A stretch of DNA of 64,000 nt from Ruthenibacterium sp. (GTDB taxonomy: Bacteria > Bacillota > Clostridia > Oscillospirales > Ruminococcaceae). The notes beneath the pieces are model-generated. The model searched no databases. It was not told the origin of the DNA and worked only from the letters and a program-made list of their open reading frames with translations. The stretch is from contig JAHHSL010000006.1 in NCBI GenBank assembly GCA_020025235.1, positions 1 through 64,000 of the forward strand, in the 5' to 3' direction. Positions 50,026 to 58,294 of this stretch are shown piece after piece. How positions within the stretch are numbered: position 1 is the stretch's first letter; the number at the start of each line of letters is the position of its first letter. The position numbers and the translations under genes are program-made.

Positions 50026-51879
50026 TCAGTTTTTCCAGTAGGATTCCGTGTTGGAAACATTGTTCCCCGACTGGGAATTGCCGGAAGGACGTGCAGAAGA
50101 CTGTACCTTCTGCGCATTGCGTGCCGCCTGCTGGGTAGCAGCCTGACGCTGTGCGTTAAGCCGCTCGACCTTCTGACGTTGTGCCTCTGCCTGTATCTGC
50201 GAAATCTGTTCCGGCGTAATGGCCGAGAACTGCATCGTCGACTGCGGCGGGTGCACAAAGTTGCGGGAAGGGGGCGGGGGAGCAGGCCATGCGATCGGCT
50301 TTACATTCAGCTTGACGGGTGCCGGCTCGTCCTCTTGTGCTGCTGCGGGAACAGCAGGTGCGGATTCCTGCACCGGTGCGGGCGCAGGCGCAGATGCGTT
50401 TGTCTTTACAGCGTCGCGCGCCGGCGCAGCTTTCTTGCGGCGATTGAAAACACCAAAGAATCCAAGGTGCTTTTTCTTGCCGGAAGCCGCTTTTTGCGCC
50501 GGTTCGGCTTTGGCTTCCGGAACAGGTTCTTCTTCCGGAGGAACCGTGCCGTTCAGCGTCTGCGACCAGGTGGATTCCTCTGCGTGCATCGGTTCGGCAG
50601 GTGCTGCTGCAGCGGCAGGCTCCGGCACGGACACGGGTGCGCTTTCCTGCTGCGTAAACGAAACTGCGTTGGACTGCCATGCTTCCCACATGCCGGAATC
50701 GATCGGCTCCGCAGCCTCTGCTGCGGGTGCAGGTTCGGCGGCTTCGCTGTTTACGCATACCGGTTCAGCGGGCACAGCAGCGGGCGCTGCTTGTTCCGGC
50801 TGCGGCTGGGCGGCAATGCGTGCCTGCTCTGCCTGACGTGCAACTTCCGCAAGCTCGGCTTCTTCGGCCTGCTTTGTTTCAGCAGAACGGCGTGCTTCCT
50901 GCACATGGCGGATCGCCTGCAGATGTTCGGCGTTCGCGCTGTCATAATCGAAGGCGTCCTCATCCGATGCGCAGGGCGGCGTCTGAAGTTCCTGCGGAAC
51001 AGACGGCTCCGGTTCGTCGAAGGGGATCTCCTGCACTGCCGGTGCGGCGCTTTCAGTGACTACGGTATCAAAGACAGCCTCGGTTTCGGCAGCTTTTTCC
51101 GCTTCCGGTGCGGCTGGCGCGGTTCCGGTGGAAAGGGCTTCGGCAGCGTCCGTCTTTTCCGGCACGGCTGCATCCACAGGCGTATCTGCCGGATCCGCAG
51201 CGGGCTGCACGGGTGCTGCCTGCGTCTGCGGTGCAGGCGCTGCTTCCTGCTCCAGGCGCTGCTGTTCGGCAAGCTGTGCCTGCTGGGCTTCCTGTGCGCG
51301 GCGGCGTGCCGCGTTTGCCGCCTGATTTTCACGCGCCTTCAAAGCCGCGCCGAAATCGATCGGCTTCCACTTGGGCGGTTCTGCAGATGTTTCCGGAACG
51401 GATACCGGCGTCGGGGGAATGACCTCGACCGCAGGCTGAACCGGCTGCAGATCCGGTTCGGACTGGCGGGCGCTGTCGCGTCCGCGGCGTCCAAGCTTTG
51501 CTTTCGGCTGCTCCTGCGCGGCAGGCGTCTGCCCCGCAAGGGGAACGTCCGTCAGCTTGGGCAGCTCGATGGTTTTGTGATCCAGCGACTGCACCGGTTC
51601 CAGTTCGGTATGCTGTACCGGAGCGGGGGCCGGCGCCGGCTCGGCTGATTCCTTGCGCACAACTTCACGCAAGGCAAGGATTTCCTGCACTTTTGCGACT
51701 AAAAGTCCGATTGTGGCAATACCCAGCACCGCAGTACACAGCAGCATCATGGTATGGATGGTGCTGTTGAAAATCTTGTTGCTGAGCAGCAGCCATGCGC
51801 AGACGCCAAGCAGCGCACACAGCATCGTGACCGTCAGGACGGTTGCGATGATTTTTCGTCTCAGTTCTTGTTTTGCCAT
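50026..51879 (-). CDS. Large disordered membrane-anchored protein
   Basis: 617 aa, not recognised. Two membrane helices at ~11-33 and ~40-62, then about 550 residues dominated by Ala, Pro, Glu and Gln. Some stretches look like Ala/Glu/Gln-rich single helices (AARRRAQEAQQAQLAEQQRL; EARRSAETKQAEEAELAEVA), and one basic patch (KKHLGFFGVFNRRKKAA) lies near residue 460. The C-terminus is Gln/Asn/Ser-rich. GGAG precedes the ATG by 9 nt. It is last in the run tsaE-tsaB-rpiB-upp and 50 nt after upp, so probably co-transcribed. It may be an envelope scaffold or division-related linker, but no family link is seen. Confidence 0.75.
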   Translation of the reverse strand: MAKQELRRKIIATVLTVTMLCALLGVCAWLLLSNKIFNSTIHTMMLLCTAVLGIATIGLLVAKVQEILALREVVRKESAEPAPAPAPVQHTELEPVQSLDHKTIELPKLTDVPLAGQTPAAQEQPKAKLGRRGRDSARQSEPDLQPVQPAVEVIPPTPVSVPETSAEPPKWKPIDFGAALKARENQAANAARRRAQEAQQAQLAEQQRLEQEAAPAPQTQAAPVQPAADPADTPVDAAVPEKTDAAEALSTGTAPAAPEAEKAAETEAVFDTVVTESAAPAVQEIPFDEPEPSVPQELQTPPCASDEDAFDYDSANAEHLQAIRHVQEARRSAETKQAEEAELAEVARQAEQARIAAQPQPEQAAPAAVPAEPVCVNSEAAEPAPAAEAAEPIDSGMWEAWQSNAVSFTQQESAPVSVPEPAAAAAPAEPMHAEESTWSQTLNGTVPPEEEPVPEAKAEPAQKAASGKKKHLGFFGVFNRRKKAAPARDAVKTNASAPAPAPVQESAPAVPAAAQEDEPAPVKLNVKPIAWPAPPPPSRNFVHPPQSTMQFSAITPEQISQIQAEAQRQKVERLNAQRQAATQQAARNAQKVQSSARPSGNSQSGNNVSNTESYWKN

Positions 51880-51929
51880 ATCATTGCTCCACTCATAGAG
51901 CGATTATTCCGGCTTGCGGAACAACACTC

Positions 51930-52559
51930 TTATTTTGTGCCGAAGATGCGGTCGCCCGCATCGCCGAGACCCGGGATAATGTAACCGTTCTCGTTCAGTT
52001 TTTCATCCAGTGCGGCGATGTAGATGTCAACGTCGGGGTGTGCCTCCTGCAGACGCTTGAGGCCTTCCGGTGCGCCGATGATGCCGATGAACTTGATGTT
52101 CTTGACGCCGCGCTTTTTGATCTGGCTGATCGCGTCGATCGCACTGCCGCCGGTTGCAAGCATCGGGTCCAGAACGATCACTTCACGCTCTGCAATGTCC
52201 TCGGGCAGTTTGCAGTAATATTCAACGGGCTCCAGCGTATCCTCGTTGCGGTACAGGCCGATGTGGCCGACCTTTGCAGCGGGCAGCAGGGCAAGCATGC
52301 CGTCAACCATGCCAAGGCCTGCGCGCAGGATCGGAACCAGCGCCAGCTTGCGGCCGGAAAGCATATGTGTTTTTGCAACGGCAACCGGGGTTTCGATTTC
52401 AACTTCCTCGGTGGGAAGATCGCGGGTCGCTTCATAGCACAGCAGGGTTGCAAGCTCGCTGACAAGCTCCTTGAATTCTTTTGTTCCGGTGTTTTTATTG
52501 CGCAGCAGGCTTACTTTGTGATGTACGAGGGGGTGATCCATGATGACAGTTTTGCTCAT
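51930..52559 (-). CDS. upp: Uracil phosphoribosyltransferase
   Basis: Salvages uracil with PRPP to UMP, the counterpart of the de novo pathway in this window. 209 aa. PRPP loop VLDPMLATGGSAIDAI, uracil-binding C-terminus YIIPGLGDAGDRIFGTK. ATG 52559 is taken, with GGAG about ten bases upstream; the TTG nine bases before would overlap the binding site. Between rpiB and the large disordered protein. Confidence 0.97.
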   Translation of the reverse strand: MSKTVIMDHPLVHHKVSLLRNKNTGTKEFKELVSELATLLCYEATRDLPTEEVEIETPVAVAKTHMLSGRKLALVPILRAGLGMVDGMLALLPAAKVGHIGLYRNEDTLEPVEYYCKLPEDIAEREVIVLDPMLATGGSAIDAISQIKKRGVKNIKFIGIIGAPEGLKRLQEAHPDVDIYIAALDEKLNENGYIIPGLGDAGDRIFGTK

Positions 52560-52611
52560 TGTTTTCAATCTCCTTTATCTTCAGCTATGCATATTGAGTT
52601 TGGTGCCTTTT

Positions 52612-53058
52612 TCAGCGCTTTTCAAGCGCGGATATCTTTTCAATACGGGCGCAGTGGCGGCCGCCCTCGAAACCGGTGGTCAGGAAAAGATCCACAAGTT
52701 CGCATGCAAGGCCGGGGCCTACGACGCGTCCGCCCATGCACAGCGCGTTGGCGTCATTGTGCAGACGGGTGTATTTGGCGCTGAACGTATCGCTGCAGCA
52801 GCATGCGCGGATGCCGGGGATCTTGTTGGCGGCCATGCTGATGCCGACGCCGGTGCCGCAGAACAGCAGTGCACAGCGGCATTCGCCGTTCACAACTGCT
52901 TCACACGGGGGAACGGCCATGTCCGGGTAATCCACAGACGCCTCGCTGTGCGTGCCGAAATCAATATATTCGACACCGATTTCATCAAGATGCTTCTTGA
53001 CGGCTTCCTTCAGGGAATAACCGCCGTGATCCGCACCAAGAGCAACGGGTTTTTCCAT
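52612..53058 (-). CDS. rpiB: Ribose 5-phosphate isomerase B
   Basis: 148 aa. Opens MEKPVALGADHGGYSLKEAV, with the active-site Cys C67 in LLFCGTGVGISMAANK and the phosphate-binding Arg/His residues in VGPGLACELVDLFL and GRHCARI. GAGGGAGATG precedes the ATG. The cysteine-type RpiB can act on ribose or allose phosphates; ribose is likely. Confidence 0.95.
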   Translation of the reverse strand: MEKPVALGADHGGYSLKEAVKKHLDEIGVEYIDFGTHSEASVDYPDMAVPPCEAVVNGECRCALLFCGTGVGISMAANKIPGIRACCCSDTFSAKYTRLHNDANALCMGGRVVGPGLACELVDLFLTTGFEGGRHCARIEKISALEKR

Positions 53059-53114
53059 AATGATACATCTCCCTCTCTGCCCAAAAGCAGAGCAAAATTA
53101 AAGTTTTTTCCTTT

Positions 53115-53804
53115 TTATTGTTTCGACAGGCGTTCGGCGCGTTCGCGCTCGGCCTGAGAAAGTCTGTGATAATCGGGTGTGAGCGCCGGGGCGGGAATGG
53201 TTTCGCCCGATGCATACGCCGCGCGGCACACGCCGCCTGCGCGCCCAAGCCGGTAATCCTCGGGGAAAAGCTTTGCGCCGCAGTCCTGTCCCACGGCGGC
53301 AAGCACGATTTCGGCACCGTCGCCCATGATCCATACCGGGCCGTCCTGTTCGGCGATAAACTCTGCCAGCGAAGCGGCAGGGCCGCTCTGATCGGGGCAG
53401 AGCCGACGCACGGCACCGTCCTTGCGGCAGAATGCCGACCAGTAAACCTCTTTGCGGCGCGCATCCAGTGCGCACAAAAATGTGCCGTCGATCCCGGCGG
53501 TGTAGGCAAGCGCTTCCAGCGTGGAAACCGCAGCGCAGGGGGTATCATGCACAAAGGCAAGCCCCTTCACGGCGGCAAGGCCGATGCGAAGGCCGGTGAA
53601 GCTGCCGGGGCCGGCTGCTGCGGCAAACACGTCGATATCGGCGGTTTTCATGCCGACGGCATCCAGCGCGTTTTTGCACAGGCACAGCAGTGTTTCGCTG
53701 TGCGTATGACCTGTGGAAAGATAGGATTCATAAATCAGTCTGCCGTCCTGCAGAACGGCGACACCGGCGGTTTTTCCGGCGGAATCCAGCCCGAAAATCG
53801 TCAA
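53115..53804 (-). CDS. tsaB: tRNA threonylcarbamoyladenosine protein TsaB
   Basis: Part of the TsaBDE complex that makes t6A37 in tRNAs reading ANN codons. 229 aa, ASKHA fold. N-terminal MTIFGLDSAGKTAGVAVL, then GPGSFTGLRIGLAAVKGLA, the characteristic TsaB motif. It overlaps the end of tsaE by 4 nt. tsaD is not in the window. Confidence 0.95.
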   Translation of the reverse strand: MTIFGLDSAGKTAGVAVLQDGRLIYESYLSTGHTHSETLLCLCKNALDAVGMKTADIDVFAAAAGPGSFTGLRIGLAAVKGLAFVHDTPCAAVSTLEALAYTAGIDGTFLCALDARRKEVYWSAFCRKDGAVRRLCPDQSGPAASLAEFIAEQDGPVWIMGDGAEIVLAAVGQDCGAKLFPEDYRLGRAGGVCRAAYASGETIPAPALTPDYHRLSQAERERAERLSKQ

Positions 53805-54226
53805 AGCTGCGCCCCCTCGATCGTAATGCGCCGGCGCGTTTCGCCCAGCGTTTGGATATCCACGCGGATCGCGGGCTCATCCGCAATCAGATGTGCGATA
53901 TTTTCGCTCCATTCGGCGGCGACCACTGCACCGTCGTCCAGATAATCGAAAAATCCGGTCACCTCCAGATCCTCCATGGTGGAGATCCGGTACATATCAA
54001 AATGTGCAAATACCTGCGGGCCGCGGTATGCGTTCACAATGGCAAAGGTGGGGCTGGATACTTCATCCGTACAGCCGAGCCCCTGTGCGATGCCTTCGCA
54101 GAACGCCGTTTTTCCGGCGCCGAGCCCTCCGGTAAAAAGCACAAGATCACCGCCGTGCAGAACGCCTGCCAGCCGTCGGCCGAGCGCGACGGTTTCCTCT
54201 TTGCAGCTGGTTTCAAATACTGCCAT
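53801..54226 (-). CDS. tsaE: tRNA threonylcarbamoyladenosine ATPase TsaE
   Basis: 141-residue P-loop ATPase of the t6A complex. Walker A is GGLGAGKT (33-40), followed by SSPTFAIVNAY and the HFDMYRI motif. ATG 54226 is chosen because GGAGG lies nine bases upstream; the longer frame starts without a site. First gene of a run that continues with tsaB, rpiB, upp. Promoter at 54301-54329. Confidence 0.95.
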   Translation of the reverse strand: MAVFETSCKEETVALGRRLAGVLHGGDLVLFTGGLGAGKTAFCEGIAQGLGCTDEVSSPTFAIVNAYRGPQVFAHFDMYRISTMEDLEVTGFFDYLDDGAVVAAEWSENIAHLIADEPAIRVDIQTLGETRRRITIEGAQL

Positions 54227-54300
54227 GACGCAGGCCTCCGATGCGTGATTTTTCGATGAAACATGCGCCGCATATATGTATGTGCGCATATTTATTATTT

Positions 54301-54329
54301 ATTATATACAAAAGTGGACTTGCTGTAAA
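54301..54329 (-). promoter_or_regulatory. Sigma-A promoter of the tsaE operon
   Basis: On the minus strand, TTTACA (54324-54329), 17 nt, TATAAT (54301-54306). Confidence 0.75.
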
Positions 54330-54387
54330 GTGCACAAGAGGAAAAGCGGTGCGGAAAACTTGCAAAACAGGCGGATTTTTTTTATGG

Positions 54388-54422
54388 AAAACAAAAAACG
54401 ACAGCGTTTCCGCTGTCGTTCG
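54388..54422 (-). terminator. Terminator after DUF378 gene
   Basis: On the minus strand, AACGACAGCG, loop GAAA, CGCTGTCGTT then TTTTG. Confidence 0.9.
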
Positions 54423-54439
54423 GGGGATTTTCTGCCGCT

Positions 54440-54646
54440 TCAGGATTCCTGCGGCGAAGAAGTGAACAGGCTTGGGATCGAGCACAGGGCCGCAATGCCG
54501 ACAAGTGTGTATACGATGCGGGCTGCGATGCCGGTGCTGCCGCCCAGCAGCCAAGCGACAAGATTGAAGCTGAACAGACCGATCAGCCCCCAGTTGATGC
54601 CGCCGATGATGATGAGAATAATGCAGATCTTGTAAAACAGGTTCAT
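54440..54646 (-). CDS. DUF378 small membrane protein
   Basis: 68 aa with two membrane helices; the sequence IGGINWGLIGLFSFNLVAWLLG is the hallmark of DUF378 (YuzA-like). ATG 54646 has AAAGGACG upstream; the longer frame has none. Family function unknown. Monocistronic with a terminator. Confidence 0.9.
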   Translation of the reverse strand: MNLFYKICIILIIIGGINWGLIGLFSFNLVAWLLGGSTGIAARIVYTLVGIAALCSIPSLFTSSPQES

Positions 54647-54715
54647 AAGCACACGTCCTTTCTGACAGTAGTGTTGACGGCAGAAAGAAAAATATGCCTT
54701 GGAAACAAATTTTAT

Positions 54716-54750
54716 CAAAAAAACCGCTCTTCGCAGGAAGAGCGGTTTGA
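54716..54750 (-). terminator. Terminator after UPF0210 gene
   Basis: On the minus strand, AAACCGCTCTT, loop CCTGCG, AAGAGCGGTTT then TTTT. Confidence 0.9.
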
Positions 54751-54755
54751 AAAAA

Positions 54756-56117
54756 TCAGTTTTTCAGTGCCTGAAGCGGGGCGGGGATGCGTCCGCCGCG
54801 GTTGACGAACACATCGGGGGAGAATTTGCTGATGGACAAGATCGGCGCGTAGCCCAAAAGGCCGCCGAAATCCAGAACATCGCCCTCCTTGCGTCCGATT
54901 GCGGGAATGACGCGCACGGCAGTGGTTTTTGTGTTGACCATGCCGATCGCCGCTTCGTCTGCGATCAGTGCCGAGATCACGGACGCCTCGGTGTCACCGG
55001 GGATGACGACCATGTCGATGCCCACGCTGCACACGGCGGTCATGGCCTCCAGACGTTCGATCGTCAGGCTGCCGCGCTCCACGGCTTTGATCATGCCGTC
55101 ATCTTCCGATACGGGGATGAATGCGCCGGAAAGGCCGCCGACATGGTTCGACGCCATGACGCCGCCCTTTTTCACCGCGTCGTTCAGCATGGCAAGGGTC
55201 GCGGTCGTGCCGCAGCCGCCGCAGCTTTCCAGGCCGATCTCCTCCAGGATATTGGCGACGGAATCGCCGGGCGCGGGTGTGGGGGCAAGCGAAAGATCGA
55301 CGATGCCGAACGGAACGCCCAGCCGTTCGCTGGCAAGACGGCCCACAAGCTGTCCCATGCGCGTGATCTTGAACGCGGTGCGCTTGATCAGTTCGGCCAC
55401 TTCGTCCAGAGAAGCGTCCTTGGGCAGCTTGGCAAGTGCCGCACGCACTGCGCCCGGGCCGGAAACACCGACGTGAATGACGCAGTCCGGTTCACCGACA
55501 CCGTGGAAGGCGCCCGCCATGAAGGGGTTGTCTTCCGGTGCGTTGCAGAATACGACGAGCTTTGCGGCGCCGGCGCACATGCGGTCCTGCGTAAGCTCTG
55601 CCGCCTGCTTGACGATCGGGCCCATCATCTTGACGGCGTCCATGTTGATGCCGGTTTTTGTGGAGCCGATGTTGACGCTGCTGCAGACGTAATCGGTGCA
55701 GGCAAGCGCTTCGGGGATGCTGCGGATCAGGCGTTCGTCACCGGCAGAAAAACCCTTGTGGACAAGGGCGGAATAGCCGCCGACAAAGTTTACGCCGATC
55801 GTGCGGGCGGCAGCGTCGAGCGTTTTGGCATACCAGACGGGATCGGCGTCGGGTGCGCTGGCAAGCAGCATGGCGATCGGTGTGACGGAAATACGCTTGT
55901 TCACGATCGGCATGCCGTAGGTGGCGGAGATTTCATCCGCGGTTTTGACAAGATCCTTTGCCTTTTCGGTGATCTTGCGGTAGATTTTTTCGCACGCTTT
56001 TTTCCCGTCGGGGTCCGCGCAGTCCAGCAGCGAAATGCCCATGGTGACCGTGCGCACATCGAGGTGCTCGTCCGAGATCATCTTAATGGTCTCAAGGATA
56101 TCGTTGGTATTCAGCAT
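54756..56117 (-). CDS. UPF0210 (DUF711/PFL) protein
   Basis: 453 aa, full length. Glycyl-radical-like alpha/beta barrel family of unknown activity, with GGYSALVHKGFSAGDERLI, the Cys-rich EEIGLESCGGCGTTATLAMLNDA and a C-terminal FVNRGGRIPAPLQALKN. It almost always follows a small ACT-domain protein, as here (15 nt after), and the pair seems to be one functional unit. AGGGAGG precedes the ATG. Confidence 0.93.
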   Translation of the reverse strand: MLNTNDILETIKMISDEHLDVRTVTMGISLLDCADPDGKKACEKIYRKITEKAKDLVKTADEISATYGMPIVNKRISVTPIAMLLASAPDADPVWYAKTLDAAARTIGVNFVGGYSALVHKGFSAGDERLIRSIPEALACTDYVCSSVNIGSTKTGINMDAVKMMGPIVKQAAELTQDRMCAGAAKLVVFCNAPEDNPFMAGAFHGVGEPDCVIHVGVSGPGAVRAALAKLPKDASLDEVAELIKRTAFKITRMGQLVGRLASERLGVPFGIVDLSLAPTPAPGDSVANILEEIGLESCGGCGTTATLAMLNDAVKKGGVMASNHVGGLSGAFIPVSEDDGMIKAVERGSLTIERLEAMTAVCSVGIDMVVIPGDTEASVISALIADEAAIGMVNTKTTAVRVIPAIGRKEGDVLDFGGLLGYAPILSISKFSPDVFVNRGGRIPAPLQALKN

Positions 56118-56132
56118 GTCCCAGACCTCCCT

Positions 56133-56402
56133 TTAGATGCGGTGCATTGCATCGAACATTTCCTGACGGGTGCAGCGCACGTCCACGCCGAGTGCCTGTC
56201 CTGCTTCGGTAAGCTTTTCGATAAACTGTTCAAAGGTGAGCGGACTGTCGGAAATGTCCACCAGCATGATCATGGCAAACACGCCTGCGATGATGTTCTG
56301 GGTAACTTCCTCTACATTGGCATTGGCCTGTGCACAGGCCGTGCAGATCTGTGCAAGGATCCCGACTTTGTCCTTGCCGGAGACTGTGATAACAGCTTTC
56401 AT
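56133..56402 (-). CDS. ACT domain protein (UPF0237)
   Basis: 89 aa, a single ACT domain: MKAVITVSGKDKVGILAQI, then NVEEVTQNIIAGVFAMIMLVD. ACT domains bind amino acids; this one presumably senses a ligand for the adjacent UPF0210 protein. AAAGGGG precedes the ATG. The upstream 56403-56563 holds no gene. Confidence 0.92.
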   Translation of the reverse strand: MKAVITVSGKDKVGILAQICTACAQANANVEEVTQNIIAGVFAMIMLVDISDSPLTFEQFIEKLTEAGQALGVDVRCTRQEMFDAMHRI

Positions 56403-56563
56403 TTCCTAACCCCTTTTCATTTTTCGGGTACAGCGTGTTGCCGCCGGATCCGGATTTGGTTATAAGTATAACAAAAAACGAATCAAGAAAAAAGTACCCA
56501 ACGGTAAAAAATATTCCCCCCCGTGCAGCGGAAAACCGCAAAAAGAAACAATGAAATATGCTG

Positions 56564-56592
56564 TTTACTTTCGCGCCGGGATTTATTATAAT
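56564..56592 (+). promoter_or_regulatory. Sigma-A promoter of the Lrp operon
   Basis: TTTACT (56564-56569), 17 nt, TATAAT (56587-56592). Confidence 0.75.
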
Positions 56593-56648
56593 GTATATAA
56601 TTATCGCGCGGAACGCGATACGCAAAAGTGAAAGAAGGGGAAAGCTTT

Positions 56649-57122
56649 ATGGAGAAAATTTTGAAGATTCTGGAAGGTAACGCCCGGATCAGCGTAGAGG
56701 AAATTGCCGCGATGACGGGGCTTTCAATGGAGGAGATCGCACGGCGTATCGATGAATATGAACAGGCAAACATCATTACGGGATACCGTACCCTTGTCAA
56801 CTGGGAAAAAACGAAGGCGGAGCGCGTGCAGGCATTGATCGAGCTGCGCGTTTCGCCCAAGCGCGACTGCGGCTTTGATGAGATCGCCGCACGCATCGCC
56901 TGCTTTGACGAGGTGGACAGCGTGATGCTGATGAGCGGAGGATATGATCTTTCGCTGATGATGACGGGAAAAAGCTTTCAGGATATCGCGCTGTTTGTCG
57001 CGCGCCGCCTGAGCCCGCTGGATGACGTGCTGAGCACTGCAACGCATTTTGTCCTGCGCACTTATAAAAAGGATGGGGTGCTTTTCAATGTGGAGCACAC
57101 CGATGAACGGGAGCTTCTGTAA
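56649..57122 (+). CDS. Lrp/AsnC family transcriptional regulator
   Basis: 157 aa. Winged helix-turn-helix at ~5-50 (ILKILEGNARISVEEIAAMTGLSMEEIARRI in part) and an AsnC ligand domain at ~65-145. ATG 56649 is behind GAAGGGGAAAG. Its stop overlaps the start of the aminotransferase by one base (TAATG), a common pairing in which the Lrp protein controls the enzyme in response to an amino acid (family knowledge). Confidence 0.92.
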   Translation: MEKILKILEGNARISVEEIAAMTGLSMEEIARRIDEYEQANIITGYRTLVNWEKTKAERVQALIELRVSPKRDCGFDEIAARIACFDEVDSVMLMSGGYDLSLMMTGKSFQDIALFVARRLSPLDDVLSTATHFVLRTYKKDGVLFNVEHTDERELL

Positions 57123-58294
57123 TGGATTATAACAACATCATTTCCCGTGCGGCGCAGGAGATGCGCCCTTCGGGCATTCGTAAATTTTTCGATATTGCCG
57201 CCGAGATGAAAGACTGCATTTCGCTCGGCGTAGGTGAACCGGATTTCAAAACGCCGTGGGCCGTGCGCGATGCCGGCATCCGCAGCCTGGAAAAAGGCAG
57301 CACCTGGTATACAAGCAATTCCGGCCTGCTGGAACTGCGGGAAGAGATCTGCCGCTATCTTTCCCGCCGCATGGGGCTTTCCTATGAGGCAAAGGAAACC
57401 GTCATCACGGTCGGCGGCTCGGAGGCTATCGACATGTGCATCCGCGCTCTGGTGGACCCCGGCGATGAAGTCGTGATCCCCGAGCCGTGCTTTGTGTGCT
57501 ATTATCCGATCACCACGCTGACAGGCGGTGTGCCGGTGCCGGTGCCGCTGCGTGCGGAAAACGGCTTCCGCCTTACGGTGGAGGAACTGGAAAAAGCGGT
57601 CACGCCGAAAACAAAGCTGATCATTTTCCCGTTCCCGTGCAACCCCACGGGCGCTGTCATGCGCCGCGAGGATCTGGAGCCGATCGCGCAATTCCTGCGG
57701 GACAAGGATATCATCGTGCTTTCCGATGAAATCTATTCCGAACTGACCTACGGCGGCGAACGCCATGTCAGCATTGCGTCCATGCCGGGCATGAAAGAAC
57801 GCACGGTCGTGGTCAACGGCTTTTCCAAGGCATATGCCATGACAGGCTGGCGTCTTGGCTATGCGTGCGGGCCGGAACCGATCATCAAGGTCATGACGAA
57901 GATCCACCAGTCCGCCATTATGTGCGCGCCCACCACCAGCCAGTATGCTGCGGTGACGGCGCTGCAGAAATGCGATGCGGATATCGAAAATATGCGCAGT
58001 GAATATGATATGCGCCGCCGCTGGCTTGTCAGCCGGCTCAATCAGCTGGGGCTTACCTGCTTTGAGCCGGAGGGCGCATTCTATGTGTTCCCGTCCATTC
58101 AGAGCACCGGCCTGACGAGTGAGGAATTCTGCGAAAAGCTGCTGTTCAGCAAAAAGGTCGCCGTGGTTCCCGGACATGCCTTCGGCGATTCGGGCGAGGG
58201 ACATGTGCGCATCAGCTATTCGTATTCCATTGCCCACCTGACGGAGGCGCTGCGCCGGATCGAAGAATTTTTGAAAGAACAGGGATGCCTGTGA
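57122..58294 (+). CDS. Class I/II PLP aminotransferase
   Basis: 390 aa fold-type I enzyme. ISLGVGEPDFKTPWAVRDAG, PFPCNPTGAVM, the conserved DEIYSELTY, and the Schiff-base Lys in NGFSKAYAMTGWRLGY. It resembles the aromatic/aspartate aminotransferases linked to Lrp regulators (PatA/AraT type); the substrate is not fixed. Start and end overlap the neighbours (1 nt with the regulator, 10 nt with the DUF362 gene), so the three are translationally coupled. Confidence 0.92.
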   Translation: MDYNNIISRAAQEMRPSGIRKFFDIAAEMKDCISLGVGEPDFKTPWAVRDAGIRSLEKGSTWYTSNSGLLELREEICRYLSRRMGLSYEAKETVITVGGSEAIDMCIRALVDPGDEVVIPEPCFVCYYPITTLTGGVPVPVPLRAENGFRLTVEELEKAVTPKTKLIIFPFPCNPTGAVMRREDLEPIAQFLRDKDIIVLSDEIYSELTYGGERHVSIASMPGMKERTVVVNGFSKAYAMTGWRLGYACGPEPIIKVMTKIHQSAIMCAPTTSQYAAVTALQKCDADIENMRSEYDMRRRWLVSRLNQLGLTCFEPEGAFYVFPSIQSTGLTSEEFCEKLLFSKKVAVVPGHAFGDSGEGHVRISYSYSIAHLTEALRRIEEFLKEQGCL

